Assembly (NCBI GenBank): GCA_013043825.1 | Contig: JABDNM010000189.1 | Location: 1 to 37,088 of the forward strand | DNA length: 37,088 nt | Reading direction: 5' to 3' | From: Flavobacteriaceae bacterium | GTDB taxonomy: Bacteria > Bacteroidota > Bacteroidia > Flavobacteriales > Flavobacteriaceae | Part shown: positions 8,397-15,997 of the stretch, in pieces | How positions within the stretch are numbered: position 1 is the stretch's first letter | How the letters are laid out: each line of letters begins with the position of its first letter | Made by a program: the position numbers and the translations under genes | The notes under the pieces: model-generated | Databases searched by the model: none | What the model was told of the DNA's origin: nothing | What the model saw: the letters and a program-made list of their open reading frames with translations, nothing else

Positions 8397-10325
8397 ATGC
8401 AAAAACTAGTATTATTTTTATTGTCGGCCCTCGGGATAGTTCAACTTACCGCGGCCCAAACACCTTGTCTTGGTGGAACAGCCGCTGGCTATGCCTGTAA
8501 CGGTTATGACCTTCAGTCACACATTCCGTTGTCCACTTTCAACGCGGGAGGCGCGAACGATTCATGGGGATGGACCGATCCACAGGATGGAAAGGAATAC
8601 GCCCTGGTAGGCCTAGAAGGAGCAACCGCTTTTGTCGATATTTCCGACCCGGTAAACCCGGTATACCTTGGTAAATTGCCTACACATACCAATTTCTCGA
8701 CCTGGCGTGATCTAAAAGTGCACAACGACTATGTCTTTATTGTAAGTGAAGCCTCCGGACATGGGATGCAGATCTTCGATCTTACTCACCTTAGAAACGT
8801 TACAAACCCGCCGGTAACTTTTACAGAAGATGCCCATTATTCTGGCTTCAGCAGTGCTCACAATCTGGTGATAAACGAGGACACCGGATATGCCTATGCG
8901 GTAGGAACAAATACCTTTAGCGGAGGAACACATTTCGTAAATATACAGGATCCCTTGAACCCGGTCGCGGCTGGTGGATTTGGTGGAGACGGCTATGTCC
9001 ATGACGCCCAGGTAGTATCCTATGTAGGTCCGGATAGTGACTATGCGGGAAGTGAAATTTTGATCGCCAGTAGCGGATCTATGGAATGGGTTTCCATAGT
9101 GGACGTGACCAATAAGACAAGCCCTCAAAGTATCGCCACAATGAACTATACCAATTCCGGATACACCCATCAGGGATGGTTCACCGATGATCATAGGTAT
9201 TTTCTGCTGGGCGATGAATTCGACGAAGCCAACAACGGTTTCAATACCAGAACCATCGTATTCGATCTACTCGATCTTGACAATCCACAACATCATTTGG
9301 ATTTCTTCGGAACAACTCCGGCAACCGATCACAATGGGTATGTAGTGGGAAATAATTACTACCTCTCTAATTATTCGGCTGGACTTCGGGTAATCGACAT
9401 CACTGACATTGCCAGCGGCAATCTGGCTGAAACTGGTTTTTTCGACACCTATGGTTCGAACAACAATGCCAATTACGACGGTGTATGGAATGTTTATCCT
9501 TACTTCGGAAGTGGAAATATTATGATCAATGATCGCTCTGAAGGCTTTTTCATTGTGAAAGCATCTGCTCCTGATACTATTGACCCGGTAGCTGTTTGTC
9601 AGAACTTCACCGCCGAACTGGACGAGAACGGACAAGTGATCGTATCGGGTGATGACGTGGATGGAGGTTCTTCAGACAACAGTGGATTTTTTACAATTAC
9701 CTTGAGTCAGAATACCTTCGACTGCTCCCATCTTGGACCAAACACGGTAACCGTTACCGTAACTGATCCCGCTGGAAATACGGATACATGTACTTCTGTG
9801 ATCACAGTTGTAGATGTAACAGGCCCCGTGTTTGATTGCCCGGCAAATCAATCTGCTGAATACAACGAGGGCGATGAATTCTATACCTTGCCCGATTATG
9901 TTGCCTCAGGCGATGTGTCTGCAACAGATAATTGTACCGCTTCCCTGGTGATTTCTCAGGATCCAGTGGCAGGAACCCAACTCACCGAAGGAGTTTATCC
10001 CATTTCTTTTGAAGCCACCGATGATGAGGGAAATTCAGAAACCTGTACCTTCAATTTGAATGTGGTCGAAATACTGGGTGTGGATGACTTCACCCAAGCA
10101 CTAAATCTTGTTATCTTTCCAAACCCAAGTTATGGAACCATAACAATAACCTCCGACAGTCAAAACCTGAAATCCATATCGATCTCTGATATCTCCGGCA
10201 AACTAATTTTAGCCTTTTCCGAAGTAAACTCTAACAGTGAAACGCTTGATATTTCAGCTTTTTCCAAAGGAATTTACTTCGTCAATATCAACAATACGAT
10301 AACTAAAAAGATAATTAAACAATAA
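8397..10325 (+). CDS. Choice-of-anchor B family (LVIVD-repeat) secreted protein with HYR-like modules and T9SS type A sorting domain, paralog 2
   Basis: Signal peptide MQKLVLFLLSALGIVQLTAAQ; same propeller block as paralog 1; inserted DPVAVCQNFTAELDENG...GPVFDCPANQSAEYNEGDEFYTLPDY...ETCTFNLNVVE; tail VIFPNPSYGTITI...GIYFVNINNTITKKIIKQ. Confidence 0.9.
   Translation: MQKLVLFLLSALGIVQLTAAQTPCLGGTAAGYACNGYDLQSHIPLSTFNAGGANDSWGWTDPQDGKEYALVGLEGATAFVDISDPVNPVYLGKLPTHTNFSTWRDLKVHNDYVFIVSEASGHGMQIFDLTHLRNVTNPPVTFTEDAHYSGFSSAHNLVINEDTGYAYAVGTNTFSGGTHFVNIQDPLNPVAAGGFGGDGYVHDAQVVSYVGPDSDYAGSEILIASSGSMEWVSIVDVTNKTSPQSIATMNYTNSGYTHQGWFTDDHRYFLLGDEFDEANNGFNTRTIVFDLLDLDNPQHHLDFFGTTPATDHNGYVVGNNYYLSNYSAGLRVIDITDIASGNLAETGFFDTYGSNNNANYDGVWNVYPYFGSGNIMINDRSEGFFIVKASAPDTIDPVAVCQNFTAELDENGQVIVSGDDVDGGSSDNSGFFTITLSQNTFDCSHLGPNTVTVTVTDPAGNTDTCTSVITVVDVTGPVFDCPANQSAEYNEGDEFYTLPDYVASGDVSATDNCTASLVISQDPVAGTQLTEGVYPISFEATDDEGNSETCTFNLNVVEILGVDDFTQALNLVIFPNPSYGTITITSDSQNLKSISISDISGKLILAFSEVNSNSETLDISAFSKGIYFVNINNTITKKIIKQ
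8565..8593 (+). repeat. 29-nt exact repeat shared by paralogs 2, 3 and 4 (copy 1)
   Basis: TGGGGATGGACCGATCCACAGGATGGAAA, identical at 8565, 10507 and 12540; encodes the WGWTDPQDGK motif. Confidence 0.85.
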
Positions 10326-10344
10326 GCCCCAAATCAATTATATC

Positions 10345-12258
10345 ATGAAAAACTCAATCTTACTTTTTGCCCTAGCTGTGACCCCATTCGCCATAGCCCA
10401 AACGCCCTGTTCCGGTGGTATGGCCGGTTCGTTTCCTTGTGATGGTTATGACCTTCAATCAACAATTACGTTAGGACAAATGAGCGCTGGTGGTGGGAAT
10501 GACTCCTGGGGATGGACCGATCCACAGGATGGAAAGGAATATGCCCTTATTGGTTTGAATAACGGTACGGCATTTATCGACATATCAAATCCTACCAGCC
10601 CTGTCTATCTAGGTAAACTACCAACGCATACAACCAATAGTTCATGGCGGGATGTAAAGACTTATGCCAATCATGCGTTTATCGTGAGTGAGGCCGGTGG
10701 TCATGGAATGCAGGTATTCGATCTTACCCGATTGAGAAATGTGTCGAATCCACCAGTAACTTTTACAGAAGACGGTCATTTCAATGGTTTTGGAGATGCT
10801 CACAATATCGTGATCAACGAGGATAGCGGTTATGCTTTTGCTGTTGGAACCGATTTTTATAACGGTGGCCCCTTCTTTATTAACATTCAAGACCCAACCA
10901 ACCCCGTAGGTGAAGGGGGTTATAGCATCGCCGATTACAGCCACGATGCACAGGTTGTTACGTACAATGGTCCGGATAGTGACTATACTGGGAGAGAGAT
11001 CCTCATTGGATCCAATACCAACGAAGTAGTCATTGTCGACATCACCGATAAATTCAACCCTGTTGGAATATCGAGTATTTCTTATTCCAATGTTGGGTAC
11101 ACACACCAGGGATGGTTTACCGAAGATCAACGATACTTTATAATTGGAGACGAGGCCGACGAGCAAAATAATGGTTTTAATACGAGAACCATTGTCTTCG
11201 ATTTCCAGGACCTGGACAACCCGCAGAATCACTTTAGTCACTTCGGTGCCACGCCTGCTATCGACCACAATGGATATGTGAAGGGTGATAAATATTACCT
11301 CGCCAACTACAGAGCTGGATTACGCGTATTCGACCTGAGTAATATTGCCGGCGGAACGATTGTCGAAGAGGGTTATTTCGATACCTATCCAAGTAGTAAC
11401 TCGGCAAGTTTTAGCGGTGCGTGGAATGTATACCCGTTTTTCGCCAGTGGGAACATAGTGATAAGCGACATGAACAGAGGATTTGTATTGGTCAAGTCTT
11501 CTTTCGTAGACACAGAAGACCCGGTCGCCGTTTGTCAGAATATTACTGCCCAACTGGATGAAAATGGAATTGCCACCATAGAAGGTGCCGATGTAGACGG
11601 TGGTACAACTGATAACAGTGGTTTTGTTACCCTCACAGTCTCTCCAAATAGTTTCGATTGTTCAGACATTGGGGCGAACACCGTAACCTTAACAGCCACC
11701 GATCCTTCCGGGAATACAGATACTTGTACTGCAACTGTGACTATCGAAGATACGATGGGGCCGGTATTCGACTGTTACGAAAACGAAACCGTAGGCTACG
11801 ATGAAGGCCAGTCTTATTATACTTTACCGGATTACGTGAGTACAGGTTTGGTTGACGCCATCGATAACTGTTCGGCAAATCCCGCTATTTCACAGGATCC
11901 AATTGCTGGAACTCAACTAACGGAAGGAACCTATTCTATCACTTTCGAAAGTGTAGACGGTGAAGGTAATACGAGTGATTGCTCCTTTGAATTAACAGTG
12001 GTCGAAATATTGAGCATTCAGGATAATTTGAGCGCGGGACTTATTATTTATCCCAATCCCGTGGAGAATCGTCTCGAAGTGATCTCAAAACGTGTGGAGT
12101 TAACTTCCATTCAATTAGCAGATATCACGGGGAAAATTCTTTTGAATGAAAGTAATCTGTCAACCGAAAGACAAACTATAGATCTATCCTTCCTTGCAAA
12201 AGGAGTCTATTTTATTAATGTAAATGATCAGGTGACTCGAAAGGTCATAAAAAAATAG
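10345..12258 (+). CDS. Choice-of-anchor B family (LVIVD-repeat) secreted protein with HYR-like modules and T9SS type A sorting domain, paralog 3
   Basis: Signal peptide MKNSILLFALAVTPFAIAQ; same propeller block; DPVAVCQNITAQLDENG module as in paralog 2; tail LIIYPNPVENRLEVIS...GVYFINVNDQVTRKVIKK. Confidence 0.9.
   Translation: MKNSILLFALAVTPFAIAQTPCSGGMAGSFPCDGYDLQSTITLGQMSAGGGNDSWGWTDPQDGKEYALIGLNNGTAFIDISNPTSPVYLGKLPTHTTNSSWRDVKTYANHAFIVSEAGGHGMQVFDLTRLRNVSNPPVTFTEDGHFNGFGDAHNIVINEDSGYAFAVGTDFYNGGPFFINIQDPTNPVGEGGYSIADYSHDAQVVTYNGPDSDYTGREILIGSNTNEVVIVDITDKFNPVGISSISYSNVGYTHQGWFTEDQRYFIIGDEADEQNNGFNTRTIVFDFQDLDNPQNHFSHFGATPAIDHNGYVKGDKYYLANYRAGLRVFDLSNIAGGTIVEEGYFDTYPSSNSASFSGAWNVYPFFASGNIVISDMNRGFVLVKSSFVDTEDPVAVCQNITAQLDENGIATIEGADVDGGTTDNSGFVTLTVSPNSFDCSDIGANTVTLTATDPSGNTDTCTATVTIEDTMGPVFDCYENETVGYDEGQSYYTLPDYVSTGLVDAIDNCSANPAISQDPIAGTQLTEGTYSITFESVDGEGNTSDCSFELTVVEILSIQDNLSAGLIIYPNPVENRLEVISKRVELTSIQLADITGKILLNESNLSTERQTIDLSFLAKGVYFINVNDQVTRKVIKK
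10507..10535 (+). repeat. 29-nt exact repeat shared by paralogs 2, 3 and 4 (copy 2)
   Basis: TGGGGATGGACCGATCCACAGGATGGAAA. Confidence 0.85.
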
Positions 12259-12268
12259 ATCAAAAACG

Positions 12269-12295
12269 GAAAATGGCCAAGAATAGGTCATTTTC
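12269..12295 (+). terminator. Intercistronic hairpin between paralogs 3 and 4 (possible attenuator or mRNA-processing site)
   Basis: GAAAATGGCC-AAGAATA-GGTCATTTTC: 10-bp stem with one G.U pair, 7-nt loop; no long U tract after it, so termination is uncertain. Confidence 0.45.
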
Positions 12296-12377
12296 GGGAA
12301 ACTAAGCAGTGCTTTTTATCGTTATGTTTATTGACCAGCCGTTTTGTGATCCAACTAAGAACAATAAAACAATTTTC

Positions 12378-13784
12378 ATGAAAAAAATTACACTTATTAT
12401 CACATTGATGGCAAGCACTGTTGCATTTGCCCAGGTGCCATGTTCTGGCGGTAATGCCGCTGGATTTCCATGCGATGGATTCAATCTGCAATTCGATGTG
12501 CCACCCGGAGCTATGGGTGCCAGCGCAGCAAACGATTCCTGGGGATGGACCGATCCACAGGATGGAAAAGAATATGCCATCATTGGCTTGGATAATGGAA
12601 CTGCTTTTTTTGACATTTCCGATCCTGTGAACTCAGTATATCTTGGTAAACTGGACACGCATTCGTCAAGCACTATTTGGAGGGATGTAAAAGTATATGA
12701 TAATCATGCCTTCATCGTTAGTGAAGCCGGTGGTCATGGAATGCAAGTGTTCGACCTTACTCGCTTGAGAAACGTAAATAATCCGCCAGAAGTTTTTACC
12801 GAAGACGCCCATTATAATGCCTTTGGTGGGGCACATAATATTGCGATCAACGAGGACTCCGGGTTCGCCTACGTTATTGGGAGTAGTACCTTTAACGGAG
12901 GTCCGCACTTCATCGATATTTCTGATCCAACCAATCCGGTTGCTGCCGGAGGATATAGTTTGGATGGTTATTCACACGATGCACAGATCGTAACTTACAA
13001 CGGGCCCGATACCGATTATCAGGGGCGCGAAATTTTCTTCGGAAGTAATACAGATCGACTTGTGATCGTAGATGTTACCGATAAAAGTAATCCTCAACCT
13101 ATTTCGATTGCTACCTATCCTAATACAAGCTATACGCATCAGGGATGGCTTACGGAAGACCAGTCAATCTTTATTGCAGGCGATGAGATCGATGAATTGG
13201 ATATTGGCTTCAACACAAGGTCCATAATCTTTGATGTATCCGACCTGGATAATCCCGATTTCTCGTTTGAGTTCTTCGGAACCACTCCTGCTACCGATCA
13301 TAACGGTTACGTAAAAGGAGACTATTTTTACATGGCATCTTACAGTGGAGGTCTCCGGGTGCTGGATATTAGTGATATCGCGAATCAAAATGTTTCCGAA
13401 TTTGGTTATTTCGATACCATTCCGGGAAGCAATAGCCCTGGTTTTAACGGATCCTGGAATGTCTATCCATTTTTTGCCAGTGGGAACATAGTAATTAGTG
13501 GAGATGAAGGATTCTTCCTGGTTCAAAATCCAATACTTGGATTAGAGGACGTAGTTGCCGGCGATTTCGCCATCTATCCTAATCCAACAAAAAATATATT
13601 GACCGTTTCATCCAGTAAAGAAGCGATCAATGAAGTAGCTATTTATAATGTTTTGGGGCAGGTTGTTTTCAGTAAATCATTTGCCAACAATTTCTCCGAA
13701 ACTCTGAATATTTCGAATCTAAACTCCGGTATGTATCTGGTGAAAATTAACAATACTACCACTAAGAGGCTGATTGTTAATTAA
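12378..13784 (+). CDS. Choice-of-anchor B family (LVIVD-repeat) secreted protein with T9SS type A sorting domain, paralog 4
   Basis: Signal peptide MKKITLIITLMASTVAFAQ at 12378 (track ORF starts upstream at 12309); same propeller block; tail FAIYPNPTKNILTVSS...GMYLVKINNTTTKRLIVN; no HYR module. Confidence 0.9.
   Translation: MKKITLIITLMASTVAFAQVPCSGGNAAGFPCDGFNLQFDVPPGAMGASAANDSWGWTDPQDGKEYAIIGLDNGTAFFDISDPVNSVYLGKLDTHSSSTIWRDVKVYDNHAFIVSEAGGHGMQVFDLTRLRNVNNPPEVFTEDAHYNAFGGAHNIAINEDSGFAYVIGSSTFNGGPHFIDISDPTNPVAAGGYSLDGYSHDAQIVTYNGPDTDYQGREIFFGSNTDRLVIVDVTDKSNPQPISIATYPNTSYTHQGWLTEDQSIFIAGDEIDELDIGFNTRSIIFDVSDLDNPDFSFEFFGTTPATDHNGYVKGDYFYMASYSGGLRVLDISDIANQNVSEFGYFDTIPGSNSPGFNGSWNVYPFFASGNIVISGDEGFFLVQNPILGLEDVVAGDFAIYPNPTKNILTVSSSKEAINEVAIYNVLGQVVFSKSFANNFSETLNISNLNSGMYLVKINNTTTKRLIVN
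12540..12568 (+). repeat. 29-nt exact repeat shared by paralogs 2, 3 and 4 (copy 3)
   Basis: TGGGGATGGACCGATCCACAGGATGGAAA. Confidence 0.85.
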
Positions 13785-13790
13785 GTTTTT

Positions 13791-15197
13791 ATGCGTTTGA
13801 AAAAGAAAAGAATAATTCCAATTATTGTCATTGCATTCTCCTTAGGAGTGGCATTACTCTCATGCAGCAAGGACGACCCAGCAGTGAATCCAACCGATGA
13901 TGGTGGAGGCCCTATTGACGACGGTGGAGGTCCGGTAGGATTCGTAGGAGAGATCGACTGGCTAAAAGCTCTTGGTGGAAGTGGAATCGATGAAGGGGTC
14001 GATATCATTCGTACTTCAGACAACGCCTATATTGTAGTGGGAAACACAAGCAGCAATGATGGAGACATCATTGATAAAACTACTACCGATCAGGACTTTT
14101 GGGTCCTGAAGATCGCCGAAAACGGTGATATCATTTGGAACAAAACCTTTGGCGGATCGAATAATGACACGGCAAGGAGTATCACATCCACACCCGATGG
14201 TGGCTACCTGGTAGTTGGAGGCACACGTAGCAATGACGGAGATGTAACTTCAGGTAATGCCGGTTTCATCGACTTTTGGATTCTGAAACTGGATGCTAGT
14301 GGTAATAAAGTCTGGGATAAAACCTATGGATTTAGCGGGGAAGATCGTGCCAACGACGTGATCCAAACCAAAGATGGAGGTTTTCTCGTCACCGGATTCT
14401 TCGATGTTACCGCCAGCGGTGGCCAGGGGAATGATGGAAGAGAATATGGAAATCGCAATCATGCAGGGGGAGAATTTTGGGCGATCAAAATTAATCCAAA
14501 CGGTGAATATACCTGGAGGCGCTTCTTTGGCGGCTTCAACGACGACCGCAGTTACCAGGCACTTGAATTGAGTAGCGGTGGGTTCCTGCTTTTAGGAACT
14601 TCAGAAAGCCCCGATGGAGACGTAACCGATAATAAAGGCCAGTATGATTTCTGGGTAGTGCGCATAAATGATCTTGGGAACCTGCTATGGGCGAGGTCAT
14701 ACGGAGGAGCCGAGATCGATACAGGCTATTCCGGGCTTATTGCGCCAGATGGAAATGTGCTGTTTGTTGGAGATTCGCGAAGTGAGGATCAGGACGTTAC
14801 AGACCACATTGGCAACGCCGATCTATGGGTTGTGAAGTTCGCTCTAAATGGAAATCTTATTTGGAGCAAATCCTTGGGTGGCAGCCAGTTTGAATCTGCT
14901 CGCAGTATTCAATCTATGAACGACGGTAATTATTTACTCGCCGGTAGTACGAGAAGTTCAGATGGCGACGTTTCTTCAAACAAGGGACAAAACGATGCCT
15001 GGGTGGTGTTTATGGACGGAAGTGGAGAGCTCGTCTTCGAAAAGACCATTGGTGGTACAAGTTTCGACTTTGCCGAACATGCAATCACGGGTAATTTGCC
15101 CGATACCGTACTTATGGTTGGTAGCACCGAGAGTGGTGACATTGATATTCCGGGTAACAACGGCCTGAAAGATCTGCTGCTAGTTAAATTAAAATAA
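13791..15197 (+). CDS. Lipoprotein with seven ~55-aa repeats, predicted seven-bladed beta-propeller
   Basis: Lipobox LLSC followed by SKDDP. Repeat unit approx. W.K..GGS..D.A.SI..T.DGGYLVVG.T.S.DGDV....G..DFWVLK....G; I count seven units between WLKALGG and the C-terminus. Confidence 0.85.
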   Translation: MRLKKKRIIPIIVIAFSLGVALLSCSKDDPAVNPTDDGGGPIDDGGGPVGFVGEIDWLKALGGSGIDEGVDIIRTSDNAYIVVGNTSSNDGDIIDKTTTDQDFWVLKIAENGDIIWNKTFGGSNNDTARSITSTPDGGYLVVGGTRSNDGDVTSGNAGFIDFWILKLDASGNKVWDKTYGFSGEDRANDVIQTKDGGFLVTGFFDVTASGGQGNDGREYGNRNHAGGEFWAIKINPNGEYTWRRFFGGFNDDRSYQALELSSGGFLLLGTSESPDGDVTDNKGQYDFWVVRINDLGNLLWARSYGGAEIDTGYSGLIAPDGNVLFVGDSRSEDQDVTDHIGNADLWVVKFALNGNLIWSKSLGGSQFESARSIQSMNDGNYLLAGSTRSSDGDVSSNKGQNDAWVVFMDGSGELVFEKTIGGTSFDFAEHAITGNLPDTVLMVGSTESGDIDIPGNNGLKDLLLVKLK

Positions 15198-15213
15198 ATC
15201 TTAAAATAAAATA

Positions 15214-15993
15214 ATGAAGAAGATTGTTCTGCTTATTGCACTTACACTTGCAGTCACAGCATGTAAAAAAGATGATAACGGAGGAAATGTGATCAACGAA
15301 GTAACTGTGGATCTTATATTTAGCCACGATTGGGACGGTAGCGCGATCACCAATGCCGATTTCGACCAGATTCAGTATACCAATGCACATGGGGAGGAAC
15401 TAAGTATTTCTAAACTGGTTTATCTCATCTCCGATGTAACTTTTACCAATACCGCCGGTGATAAATTCGATGCAGGTGACTTTAACCTCATCAATGTTCG
15501 AAATAATTCAAACTTAACTTTTACCCCTGGAATCGAGATCCCGGAAGGAGATTATACCGTTACATTCACATTCGGTTTCGATGATGAAGATAATATCGAT
15601 CAGGCATATCCTGAATTGAACTCTGCAGACGGAGGTTGGAACGTACCGGCGCCCTTGGGTGGTGGCTACCACTACATGCGCCTGGAAGGGAAGTACATCG
15701 ATTCAAATTCAGATGAAGTTGGATATCAATACCATACCATACGTGCTAATGATATGTCTACGAATCCCGTTACCCTTCAGGATACCTCTTTTGAAGTGAA
15801 CCTGGGACAGGTTACTATAGGAAGCAATACTACTATTGAAGTTAAAATGAATGTAGCCGAATGGTTCAAGAACCCCAACCTTTGGGATTTGAATGTACTA
15901 TTTTCTACATTAATGCCTAATTTCGATGCGCAGATTATGATGAGTGAAAATGGTATGACGGTATTCAGTCGTGGAGCCGTGACCCAACAATAA
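15214..15993 (+). CDS. MbnP-family-like lipoprotein (putative copper-binding)
   Basis: Lipobox VTAC followed by KKDDN; VDLIFSHDWDGSAI...YTNAHGEELSISKLVYLISDVTF and GGWNVPAPLGGGYHYMRLEGKY resemble the MbnP-like domain; directly upstream of a diheme peroxidase-like gene, as in MbnP/MbnH pairs. Confidence 0.75.
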   Translation: MKKIVLLIALTLAVTACKKDDNGGNVINEVTVDLIFSHDWDGSAITNADFDQIQYTNAHGEELSISKLVYLISDVTFTNTAGDKFDAGDFNLINVRNNSNLTFTPGIEIPEGDYTVTFTFGFDDEDNIDQAYPELNSADGGWNVPAPLGGGYHYMRLEGKYIDSNSDEVGYQYHTIRANDMSTNPVTLQDTSFEVNLGQVTIGSNTTIEVKMNVAEWFKNPNLWDLNVLFSTLMPNFDAQIMMSENGMTVFSRGAVTQQ

Positions 15994-15997
15994 ATAA

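Noticed and set aside
8712-9194. 160-aa antisense ORF inside paralog 2
   Set aside because: Same reasoning: mirror of the conserved propeller coding sequence, no independent evidence.
10642-11268. 208-aa antisense ORF inside paralog 3
   Set aside because: Lies wholly opposite a strongly supported CDS, has no recognisable domain or own promoter, and similar antisense ORFs occur in paralogs 2 and 4, as expected from shared codon usage.
6927-13784. Tandem paralogs considered as a CRISPR-like or retroelement repeat array
   Set aside because: Repeats are full-length coding genes with signal peptides and stop codons; no spacers, reverse transcriptase or terminal repeats.
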